This document shows positions 36,384 to 44,868 of a DNA stretch of 64,000 nucleotides, in pieces (the first letter of the stretch is position 1; each line of letters opens with the position of its first letter). The notes beneath the pieces are model-generated. The model searched no databases, had not been told where the DNA came from, and saw nothing but the letters and a program-made list of their open reading frames with translations. The stretch comes from Rikenellaceae bacterium. GTDB taxonomy: Bacteria; Bacteroidota; Bacteroidia; Bacteroidales; UBA932. Location: contig JALFGP010000027.1 in the NCBI GenBank assembly GCA_022777205.1, forward strand, positions 1 through 64,000, given 5' to 3'. A program made the position numbers and the translations under genes.

Positions 36384-37537
36384 TGACTGGAAAAAATATA
36401 TTAAAATCCTTGGCACAGGCGTTGCTTGCATTCATTCTTATGTTTGCATCCGGCACAGCCTGTGCCAAGATTGATCCCTACAGGGGACTTTCTCTTGAAC
36501 TGTCCGAAGTCTCTGAAAACCTGACTGTAGGACAGACAGCCCGAATTGAGGCCGAAGTCAGGGGCGACAATGCCTCTTCTGTAAAAACGACAATCAAATG
36601 GCAGTCCCTCAATCCGACTGTCCTTTCTCTCAATTCAGAAGGAAACACCGCGACCGTAAAGGCCCTCAAGGGCGGTGTCGCTTCCATTCGAGTTTCCGTC
36701 GCTGAATGCGAAAATCTCAACCAAAAACTGACCTTCAAAATCAAGGAGGAAGGCGACGGAATTCTCCGCATCCTGGCAATAGGAAACAGCTTCTCCCAGG
36801 ATGCCGTGGAGCAGTATCTCTATGAACTGTTTGCAACCAGCGGACAGAAGGTAATCATCGGAAACCTCTACATAGGAGGATGCAGCCTTGAGAAGCACTA
36901 CAACAACATTATGGGTGACAAGGCTGCATACGAATACAGAAAGGTGGTCAATGGCCAGAAGACCAATCTCTCGGGCGTGAAGATTTCAACGGTGCTGGAG
37001 GAGGAACCGTGGGATTATGTGAGCATCCAGCAGGTAAGCGGCCTTTCGGGGCAGTACGAGACCTGCACACCTTATCTCCCGGAAATATTGAACTATGTCC
37101 GTTCACATTCGAAATTCGACGTGAAACTCATCTGGCATTCCACCTGGGCATACTCCAAGGACTCGACCCACGGTGATTTTCCGAAATACAACAAGGACCA
37201 GATGACGATGTACAATGCGATTGTCGAAGTAGGGCAGAAAGTTATGGCTAATACATCATATTCTTTCGACCTTCTGGTTCCTTCCGGTACGGCAATCCAG
37301 AATGGAAGAACCTCGTCTCTGGGTGACACCTTCAACAGGGACGGTTATCATCTGGAGGTCAATTACGGAAGATACACCGCCGCCTGCACCTGGTTCGAGG
37401 CAATTTCAGGCAAGAATGTAGAAGATGTGTCATACGCTCCTTCAACTGTAAGCGAGGCCAATGCACGGATTGCCCGTGCAGCCGCCCACAGGGCAGTTGC
37501 CTCACCTTATTCAGTAACTGAGCTGACGGGATTCTGA
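36383..37537 (+). CDS. DUF4886-type SGNH hydrolase with N-terminal Ig-like domain
   Basis: A 384-residue exported protein whose signal ends near GTACAK (possibly a lipoprotein). A Big_2-like domain (about 33-120: LTVGQTARIEAEV, NPTVLSLNSEGNTATVKAL) is followed by an SGNH-type fold: RILAIGNSFSQDA with Ser136, an Asn-containing block, and RDGYHLEVNYGRY with Asp320 and His323. This matches an esterase or acetyl-esterase of the DUF4886 family, which would remove acyl groups from the glycan before the glycosidases act. The activity is inferred. The start ATG overlaps the previous stop by one base. Confidence 0.8.
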   Translation: MTGKNILKSLAQALLAFILMFASGTACAKIDPYRGLSLELSEVSENLTVGQTARIEAEVRGDNASSVKTTIKWQSLNPTVLSLNSEGNTATVKALKGGVASIRVSVAECENLNQKLTFKIKEEGDGILRILAIGNSFSQDAVEQYLYELFATSGQKVIIGNLYIGGCSLEKHYNNIMGDKAAYEYRKVVNGQKTNLSGVKISTVLEEEPWDYVSIQQVSGLSGQYETCTPYLPEILNYVRSHSKFDVKLIWHSTWAYSKDSTHGDFPKYNKDQMTMYNAIVEVGQKVMANTSYSFDLLVPSGTAIQNGRTSSLGDTFNRDGYHLEVNYGRYTAACTWFEAISGKNVEDVSYAPSTVSEANARIARAAAHRAVASPYSVTELTGF

Positions 37538-37600
37538 CATTGATGAAACTCAAACCTGAATTTTGTCGTCCTCAAGCATACTAAAAAATTGAATACATAT

Positions 37601-40600
37601 ATGAAATTTATTCATCTATTTACAGGAATATTCTTGATTTTCTCAATAACCGCCTCTGCCCAACACCGGCTCACCCCTGAGGACGAGGCGCGTGCGAAGG
37701 AACTGGTCAGCAGGATGACCATTGAGGAGAAAATCGATTATATCGGTGGACTGAAGTCATTTTATATCAGGGCAATCCCACGGTTGGGAATACCTCAGAT
37801 CAGGATGGCGGACGGTCCTTGCGGTGTGAGGAACAACACCAAAAGCACCCTGTACCCGTGCGGTATATGCTCGGCGGCATCCTGGAACCGTGATGCGGTT
37901 GAGGCTCTTGGGCACGGACTGGGGGCTGACGCGAAGGCAAGGGGTGTTGACATAATGCTCGGTCCGGGGGTGAACATCTACCGTTCGCCTTTGTGCGGCA
38001 GGAATTATGAATATTTCGGTGAAGACCCTTACCTTGCTTCGGAAGTGGCGAAGCACTATATCCTCGGAATGCAGGATGAGGGAGTGATGGCGACAGTCAA
38101 GCATTTTGCCGCCAACAACCAGGAATATGCCCGCCACACCGTCAGTTCCGATGTCGATGAAAGGACTTTGAATGAAATATATTTCCCTGCATTCCGCAAG
38201 GCGGTCCACGAGGCAGGCGTCGGTGCGGTGATGGACAGTTACAATCCGGTGAACGGGGTTCACGCGACTGAGAATGCCTGGATGAACATTGATGTCCTCC
38301 GCAATCAGTGGGGTTTCAAGGGAATATTGATGTCCGACTGGACTTCTACCTATTCCACTGTCGGAATTGCAAACGGAGGGCTTGACCTTGAGATGCCGAA
38401 GGGAGTCTTTTTTACACAGGAAAGGCTCAAGGCTGCCATTGAAAACGGGACTGTCAGAGAGGAGGACATCGACTTGAAAGTTCAGCACATCCTCCAGACA
38501 CTCATTTCATTCGGGATGCTGGATGCGCAGAAACCCGAAGTGAACGATCTCGATGAAAGGCAGGAATCCCGGGATGCAGCCCTTCAGGTTGCCAGGGAAG
38601 GCATCGTGCTTTTGAAAAATGAAGGCAGTCTTCCAATGGCCAAAAGGGGAAAGATTCTTGTCATGGGCCCGAATGCCGACCGCATTGCGACAGGAGGCGG
38701 AAGCGGGTTTGTGACTCCGATTTCTTCTGTTTCAGTGTATCAGGGACTTGTTGATGCAAAGGGTGCGAAGAATGTGAAACTTCTCTCGGAAGACATGCTC
38801 TACAAGGACATATATTCCGAAATATTTACTGATGAGACATTCTCTGCCCGGGGCTTCAAGGCGGCATATTACCCCAACAAGAAGTTCGAGGGCGAGCCTG
38901 TGATGGAAAGGATTGACGGTAGGATTGACTTCCATTGGAAATATTCATCCCCTTGCGAAGGACTTCCTGATGACGGTTTCTGTGCCCGATGGGAAGGTGT
39001 TTACAAGCCTGCCCAGGACGGGACCCTGCGTTTCAGAATGAGCGGGGACGACGGCTACAGGATTATCGTGAACGGGAAACAAATCGGCGGCGACTGGGGC
39101 AACCATTCGCTTTCCTCAAAATCCGCCTTTATGGATGTGAAGGCAGGACAGACCTATAATTTCCGTTTTGAGTATTTTGAGAATGTCGGGGAGGCGACGG
39201 TCATTCTTGAGGCCGGGATGATGGACAGCGCGATGATGTATGCTGCCTTGAAGAATGCGACGGCAGTCGTCTATTGCGCCGGTTTCGACAGCGACATTGA
39301 AGGAGAGGGATTCGACAGGGGATTCGCCCTTCCGCAAGACCAGAGGCGTGTTATCGGGATGCTCTCCGAAGCCCATCCGAATGTAAATGTGGTGCTGAAT
39401 GCAGGCGGGGCAGTTGATTTCAGAGGCTGGTCCGAGGATGTGGAGTCCGTCCTTTTGGCCTGGTATCCGGGACAGGAAGGCGGAACGGCCGTTGCGGACA
39501 TTCTGACGGGAAAGATTTCTCCGAGCGGGAAACTTCCGATTTCAATGGAAAATGACTGGAACGACAATCCTGTCCGGAACAGCTACTACGAGAATGCAAA
39601 GCAGCAGAAGCACGTGGAGTACACAGAAGGTATTTTTGTCGGCTACAGGGGATATGACCGCAGCGGCAAGACTCCGCGCTATCCTTTCGGCTACGGCCTT
39701 TCATACTCTTCATTCGGCTACTCGGATTTGAAGGTGGAAGTCCTTCCTGACGGGAATGTGAAGGTCGGAGTGACTCTCACCAACACGGGAAAGATGGATG
39801 CCGCTGAAGTGGTCCAGGTCTATGTCAAGGACTGCGAGGCTTCTGTAGTGCGCCCGGAAAAGGAACTCAAGGGCTTCAGCAAGATTTTCCTGCGAAAGGG
39901 TGAAACCGCGACAGTTTCGCTCCTCCTGAAACCGGAAGACTTTGCATTCTACGATGTTGACATTAAGGATTTCAGGGTTGAGCCGGGCGAGTTCGTCATC
40001 TATGCCGGAGGCTCTTCCGCTGATCTGCCTCTGTCGGAAAGGATTTCATATTCATATAATTGCAGGGAAGTGTCTGAACCTGCCGCCGTGGCAGAGGGGA
40101 CTGTTCCTTTTATGACGAACATATATGGAAGGAAACATACGTCCCTGAACGGAAAATGGAACGCCTTCACTGACCTCTACGACCAGGGACGGAAAATGGA
40201 GGTTTACAAGAACCGCAAGCCACAGGACGGGACACAGTTCTTTGAATATTCATTCGAGGGCGGAATGCGTCTGGATGTCCCCGGGGACTGGAACTCCCAA
40301 TCTCCGGAGTTGAAATACTACGAAGGGACGATGTGGTACGCCCGCCATTTTGATGCTCCTGCGGTTTCGGAGCGCGACTTTCTTTACTTCGGGGCCGTCA
40401 GCTATAGGTGCAGGGTCTATCTCAACGGGGAATTCATTGCGGAGCACGAAGGTGGTTTCACTCCTTTCCAGGTTGAGGTGACTGGGAAACTGAAGGAGAA
40501 AGACAATTTCCTCTGCATCGAGGTGAGCAACCGCCGTACTCCTGACGCGATACCGGCAATGAATTTCGATTGGTGGAATTACGGCGGAATCACCCGGGAT

Positions 40601-41833
40601 GTTATGCTTGTGCAGACTCCCGGGGTGTTTGTCGAGGATTATTTCATCCGGCTTGACAAGCACAGGGCGGACCTTGTGCACGCCTCTGTGAAACTTTCGG
40701 AAAAACGGTCTCTGGAATGCTGCATTGAGATTCCGGAACTGAATATAAGGCAGACTGTTACGACGGATTCGCTTGGAACGGCCACCATCTCTTTCCCTGT
40801 GACTGGACTTCAGAGATGGTGCCGGGAGAACCCCAAACTTTACGATGTGACGGTTTCCTGCGCCAATGACAGTGTCAGTGAGAGGATTGGTTTCAGGAAC
40901 ATTGAGGTCAGGGGCGAGAAAATCCTCCTCAATGGTGAGCCTGTGTTTATGCGCAGTGTTTCGTTCCACGAGGAGATCTCGCAGAGGATGGGCAGGGCCT
41001 TCTCCCGCCCTGACGCGCAGATGCTGATTTCCGAGGCGGAGGCGCTCGGGGTCAATATGATAAGACTTGCGCACTATCCCCAGAATGAGCACATTGTCCG
41101 CCTTGCGGAAGAAAGAGGGATTCTTGTCTGGGAGGAAATCCCTGTGTGGCAGGGAATTGCCTTTGATGATGAGGGAACCCTTGCAAAAGCGCAGAGAATG
41201 CTTGCCGAAATGATTTACAGGGACAGGAACCGCTGTGCAATCGGATATTGGAGCATAGCGAATGAGACAAAGCCTTCGCCTGAAAGGAATGCCTTCCTCC
41301 GATCCCTTCTTGCTACAGGGAAGGCGATTGACACCTCAAGGCTCTACATTGCGGCCTTTGACCTTGCGTATTTCGACAAGGACAAAAAGACTTTCGTGAT
41401 GGAGGATGACTTCACAAAGGAGCTGGATGTCGTTGCGGTGAACAAGTATATGGGCTGGTACCATCCCTGGCCGTGCGACCCATCTGAAGCCGTTTGGGAT
41501 GTGGCGGCTGGCCAGCCTCTGATTATCTCCGAATTCGGAGGGGAGGCCCTTTACGGACAGAACGGTCCTGATGACGAGGCTTCTTCCTGGAGCGAGGACT
41601 ATCAGGCAAGGCTCTACCGTGACAATCTTGAGATGTTCAACCACATCCCGAACCTTGCGGGAGTCTCGCCGTGGGTGCTCTTCGATTTCCGTTCCCCTTA
41701 CCGTTTCCACCCGACCAATCAGGATGGCTGGAACCGCAAGGGACTCGTCTCCGACAAGGGACAGCGCAAGAGAGCCTGGTATCTTATGAATGAATATTAT
41801 AATATAAAACAATCATTATCTTATGAAAACTAA
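37601..41833 (+). CDS. GH3-GH2 fusion glycosidase with PA14 insert
   Basis: A secreted 1410-residue protein. The signal peptide ends at ASAQ. The GH3 part (about 25-830) has KHFAANNQEYARHTV, the nucleophile Asp246 in LMSDWTSTYS, an inserted PA14 domain (FRMSGDDGYRIIVNGKQ, about 465-540) and the fibronectin-III-like end. A GH2 part (about 845-1410) follows with the sugar-binding domain (GTMWYARHFD), the acid/base Glu1222 in SIANETKPS and nucleophile Glu1311 in ISEFGGEA. An N-R-K triplet (1378-1380) resembles the NxK motif of beta-glucuronidases, though other GH2 enzymes also carry similar triplets. GH3 suggests beta-glucosidase/xylosidase and GH2 beta-galactosidase or glucuronidase, so the two would remove successive units. 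ATG 37601 is chosen over 37589 because the signal begins there. Confidence 0.88.
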   Translation: MKFIHLFTGIFLIFSITASAQHRLTPEDEARAKELVSRMTIEEKIDYIGGLKSFYIRAIPRLGIPQIRMADGPCGVRNNTKSTLYPCGICSAASWNRDAVEALGHGLGADAKARGVDIMLGPGVNIYRSPLCGRNYEYFGEDPYLASEVAKHYILGMQDEGVMATVKHFAANNQEYARHTVSSDVDERTLNEIYFPAFRKAVHEAGVGAVMDSYNPVNGVHATENAWMNIDVLRNQWGFKGILMSDWTSTYSTVGIANGGLDLEMPKGVFFTQERLKAAIENGTVREEDIDLKVQHILQTLISFGMLDAQKPEVNDLDERQESRDAALQVAREGIVLLKNEGSLPMAKRGKILVMGPNADRIATGGGSGFVTPISSVSVYQGLVDAKGAKNVKLLSEDMLYKDIYSEIFTDETFSARGFKAAYYPNKKFEGEPVMERIDGRIDFHWKYSSPCEGLPDDGFCARWEGVYKPAQDGTLRFRMSGDDGYRIIVNGKQIGGDWGNHSLSSKSAFMDVKAGQTYNFRFEYFENVGEATVILEAGMMDSAMMYAALKNATAVVYCAGFDSDIEGEGFDRGFALPQDQRRVIGMLSEAHPNVNVVLNAGGAVDFRGWSEDVESVLLAWYPGQEGGTAVADILTGKISPSGKLPISMENDWNDNPVRNSYYENAKQQKHVEYTEGIFVGYRGYDRSGKTPRYPFGYGLSYSSFGYSDLKVEVLPDGNVKVGVTLTNTGKMDAAEVVQVYVKDCEASVVRPEKELKGFSKIFLRKGETATVSLLLKPEDFAFYDVDIKDFRVEPGEFVIYAGGSSADLPLSERISYSYNCREVSEPAAVAEGTVPFMTNIYGRKHTSLNGKWNAFTDLYDQGRKMEVYKNRKPQDGTQFFEYSFEGGMRLDVPGDWNSQSPELKYYEGTMWYARHFDAPAVSERDFLYFGAVSYRCRVYLNGEFIAEHEGGFTPFQVEVTGKLKEKDNFLCIEVSNRRTPDAIPAMNFDWWNYGGITRDVMLVQTPGVFVEDYFIRLDKHRADLVHASVKLSEKRSLECCIEIPELNIRQTVTTDSLGTATISFPVTGLQRWCRENPKLYDVTVSCANDSVSERIGFRNIEVRGEKILLNGEPVFMRSVSFHEEISQRMGRAFSRPDAQMLISEAEALGVNMIRLAHYPQNEHIVRLAEERGILVWEEIPVWQGIAFDDEGTLAKAQRMLAEMIYRDRNRCAIGYWSIANETKPSPERNAFLRSLLATGKAIDTSRLYIAAFDLAYFDKDKKTFVMEDDFTKELDVVAVNKYMGWYHPWPCDPSEAVWDVAAGQPLIISEFGGEALYGQNGPDDEASSWSEDYQARLYRDNLEMFNHIPNLAGVSPWVLFDFRSPYRFHPTNQDGWNRKGLVSDKGQRKRAWYLMNEYYNIKQSLSYEN

Positions 41834-41972
41834 TCCAGCAACTTTCAGGATAGACTATATTTCTCCTGAAATGGAAATGATTGCCCTGAATACAGGTGAC
41901 GTCCTAATTGGATACAGCAATCAGTCCTCAGAAAGCGAGGACCTTAATGATGAATATGATTACAATTATTGA
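41823..41972 (+). CDS. Small acidic 49-residue protein of unknown function
   Basis: ATG 41823 opens a 50-codon frame that overlaps the end of the GH3-GH2 gene by 11 bp and stops 10 bp before the next signal peptide. The peptide has an ordered N-terminal half (FRIDYISPEMEMIALNTGD), then Ser/Glu/Asp-rich residues and the end NDEYDYNY. Bacteroidales loci often encode such short proteins, with Tyr-Ile-Ser-Pro-Glu near the start and an acidic Tyr-rich tail, just before fimbrillin-like or beta-helix lipoproteins. It has no signal peptide. The function is unknown. Confidence 0.65.
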   Translation: MKTNPATFRIDYISPEMEMIALNTGDVLIGYSNQSSESEDLNDEYDYNY

Positions 41973-41982
41973 TTTTGTTGCT

Positions 41983-44862
41983 ATGAAGAGATATCATCTT
42001 ATTTTTGCTGTCGCTTCCATCGCGGCACTTTTCTCCTGCTCAAAGGAAGCTGCCTCCAATGTAGAAAATGAGGACATCAAAGAACCTTCAACAGGTGTGA
42101 CAATTCCTGAAAATCCCCAGACTGTGACTCTCAGTGCGTGCTTTGAGACGGATGCTCCTGAGGTCAAGACTGTCCGTGACGGAAAGAAAGTGCTTTGGGA
42201 AAGCACTGATAAAATTGCCGTAGTGGCAAAGTACAATGATGAGGTAAGGTTCTATTATTCAGAGCCAGCCGGAGAAGGCGGATCTTCTGTTAAGTTCCAG
42301 GTCGGTGTTGACGACGGGGCGGAACTTCTATATGCAATCTATCCTGCGGAACTTGTGAAAACAGTCCCTGTCATTGGCGAATCCTCAGTCACAGTACCTG
42401 TGCCTGCAGTTCAGGACGGCAGTTTTGCAAATGCCAACATAACTGTCGCTGAAATCAAGGGAAAAGGAATCACTTTCAGAAATATCTGTAATTTGGTCAA
42501 GTTTACGACGACATCAGACATTACCAAGGCTCAGCTTTGTGTCCTTGACAGCCGTAATCTTGCCGGTGAAGCGGTTGTGTCTTTCGACGAATCCGGGATT
42601 TCCATCACTGCTTATGCAACTGCCGACAGGGTTACTCTTGAAAATCTGAAAGGTGCAGGAGAATATTACTTCGCCACACTTCCTGATGAAACTGCCTGGA
42701 CAGGTTTCGGACTCAGAATTGGTGACGCTTCAGGCTACAAGCCTGGAATTATTGGCTCAAAACCTTTCCCTAAGAACACACGCGGCACTGTCACCAATGT
42801 CGGCACTGTTGACAAGCACATCCAGGAAGGTGATTACAATCTGACTTCCGACCAGGCTAACGTGCTCGCAGATTTGATCGCTTCGGACTTGACGTCAAGC
42901 ACTACACGCAAAAACATAGCGAAGGCGTGGAGGATTCACAATAAGACCATCAATCTGGCTGCAGGAGAGTATGATATGGGCAAGGAAATTATGGTGGAGT
43001 TTGGTGGTGCTGACGAATGGGTTAATGTCAATATCGTCGGTGAAGACTTAACATCCGTGAATATTGTCGGAGGATATTCCAAGAATGAAAGCCGCCGTAT
43101 TATGGAAATCGGCAACAAAACCCGCCTTTCTTGCAAGCAAATCACTTTCAAGGATGCTTTTCTTTCCGGAACAGCAGGAGACGGGGCCGGTTTTATGTTC
43201 CAGACCTACAATTCCGGAATCAGTTTTGAAAGTTGTCGTTTTACCAATCTTAAAAACAGTACTGACAGAAGTGGCGGCGTGTTCAAGCTTCAGAAACCGA
43301 CTGTAAATTTCACCAATTGTACTTTTGACGACAATTTCGCAAAGAACGGAGGTGTTTATTTCCAATATGAGGGAACTGCGAATTTCACTAATTGTACATT
43401 TGAGAACAACACAGCATCCAGCGTAGGAGGTGTGTTCAGCGACGCAAACGGCAAAAGTAATTTTGACGGATGTGTTTTCAAGAACTGTTCGGCAGTTGAG
43501 GGAGGTGCAATGGCATCATACGACAACAATGTGACCGTGACAGTGAAAAATTCAAGGTTTGAGGCTTGCCATTCCCGTAAAGGAGGTGCCATCATAGCAA
43601 AGAAAAAATCCACCACCACATTGGAGAATGTTGTTTTTGAAGGATGTTATTCAGACGGACAGGGTGACAATTCTGGTGGAGGTGCCTTGTATATACTTGG
43701 TGATGGTTCTGCAACAATCAATGCCAAAAAATGTACCTTCAAAGGCTGTTATACTTTGTCTAACGGAGAAGGTGGAGCCTATCAGCTCCGTGGTGGAACA
43801 TTGAATGTTGAGGATTCCGATTTTAACGGAAACTACACAAATGAATCCAAACCGGGTGGTGTAGGACACAATTGGGGAAGTTCAACGATGAGTTTTACCC
43901 GTTGCAATTTCGTCGGCAATATATCGTCGAAGAAAGAATATCAGGGAACAGGTGGAAGTACCGCAGGGGTTCATTTCGCAGGTACGGGTGCGACTTTGAA
44001 GTATACTGAATGTGTGTTTGACGGGAATGCCGCTTCAAATGCCTCCTGCTTTGATGTCAGGGCTGACTGCTATGTGGCGTTCGATGGCTGCGAGTTCAAA
44101 AACAATGAAGCAGGTTCAAACGGGGTAATCAGGAATACTGATGATGCCGCCAGCATAGTCCTGGTGAACAATTGCTCCTTCCATCACAACAACCAGAGGA
44201 AAGATGACAATGCCCAGATCTTCAACGGCGGAAAAACAGGACAGTTCTTTTGCTATAATACTACGATTTATGGAAACACCCAATCAGGTACTGTAGGAAG
44301 TGGCTCCTTGATTTCCACCCTCGGTTCTATGGCGATAGTGAGTAGTACTCTCATAGCCAACTCTTCCCGTTCGGTCATCCAGCAGAATAAAAACTGGTGG
44401 AATGTTGTTGCTCTCATTATGAATTCAATATTGCTGAATGAAAACGAATCTGCTCAACTTCTTATATTCGGTAATAACGAGACCACTCCGCATATGAAAA
44501 ATGGAGGTTACAACATAGTGGCTCCTCAAGACCCGAATGCCCAAAAGAAGTTCACTCTTGGAGAGACGGATGTCCCGAATGCAAATATGTCATATCTTAC
44601 CGGTGGCCAGTTCAATGCTGAAACAGGGAAGTATATGTGGAATGGCCCGTCTGCGGAGAGGTCGCTTGCAAGCGTGGATGCAATCAAGACTTTCCTGAAT
44701 GAAAATCTGAAACCGGACAACAAAAACAACAATGTGAATATTAATAAAGATAAAGTAAAAAACCTTGGAGCAGAATTTGTGGCTTGGTTGGAATCAATAA
44801 ACGCTTTCGATTCCAGACCTGTGACAGGTCTGTGGCCGGGAGCTTATCAGAATAATCAGTAG
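41983..44862 (+). CDS. Fimbrillin-like/right-handed beta-helix lipoprotein
   Basis: A 959-residue lipoprotein (lipobox Leu-Phe-Ser-Cys). The N-terminal 280 residues resemble fimbrillin-family adhesion domains (TLSACFETDAPEVKT, LWESTDKIAVV, YAIYPAELV). Residues about 350-800 are beta-helix coils repeating the pattern (V/A)NFTNCTFxxNxAxxGGV, as in Chlamydia Pmp-like and pectate-lyase-like proteins. No catalytic residues could be assigned. It may be a surface polysaccharide-binding protein or a lyase. The start ATG 41983 (MKRYHLIF) begins the signal peptide; the open frame extends 25 codons upstream into the 49-residue gene region. It is 6 bp before the FAD-GH36 gene. Confidence 0.78.
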   Translation: MKRYHLIFAVASIAALFSCSKEAASNVENEDIKEPSTGVTIPENPQTVTLSACFETDAPEVKTVRDGKKVLWESTDKIAVVAKYNDEVRFYYSEPAGEGGSSVKFQVGVDDGAELLYAIYPAELVKTVPVIGESSVTVPVPAVQDGSFANANITVAEIKGKGITFRNICNLVKFTTTSDITKAQLCVLDSRNLAGEAVVSFDESGISITAYATADRVTLENLKGAGEYYFATLPDETAWTGFGLRIGDASGYKPGIIGSKPFPKNTRGTVTNVGTVDKHIQEGDYNLTSDQANVLADLIASDLTSSTTRKNIAKAWRIHNKTINLAAGEYDMGKEIMVEFGGADEWVNVNIVGEDLTSVNIVGGYSKNESRRIMEIGNKTRLSCKQITFKDAFLSGTAGDGAGFMFQTYNSGISFESCRFTNLKNSTDRSGGVFKLQKPTVNFTNCTFDDNFAKNGGVYFQYEGTANFTNCTFENNTASSVGGVFSDANGKSNFDGCVFKNCSAVEGGAMASYDNNVTVTVKNSRFEACHSRKGGAIIAKKKSTTTLENVVFEGCYSDGQGDNSGGGALYILGDGSATINAKKCTFKGCYTLSNGEGGAYQLRGGTLNVEDSDFNGNYTNESKPGGVGHNWGSSTMSFTRCNFVGNISSKKEYQGTGGSTAGVHFAGTGATLKYTECVFDGNAASNASCFDVRADCYVAFDGCEFKNNEAGSNGVIRNTDDAASIVLVNNCSFHHNNQRKDDNAQIFNGGKTGQFFCYNTTIYGNTQSGTVGSGSLISTLGSMAIVSSTLIANSSRSVIQQNKNWWNVVALIMNSILLNENESAQLLIFGNNETTPHMKNGGYNIVAPQDPNAQKKFTLGETDVPNANMSYLTGGQFNAETGKYMWNGPSAERSLASVDAIKTFLNENLKPDNKNNNVNINKDKVKNLGAEFVAWLESINAFDSRPVTGLWPGAYQNNQ

Positions 44863-44868
44863 CTATTT

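Noticed and set aside
41729-41740. N-R-K triplet as proof of beta-glucuronidase activity
   Set aside because: Similar Asn-x-Lys triplets appear in other GH2 enzymes, so it is noted only as a hint.
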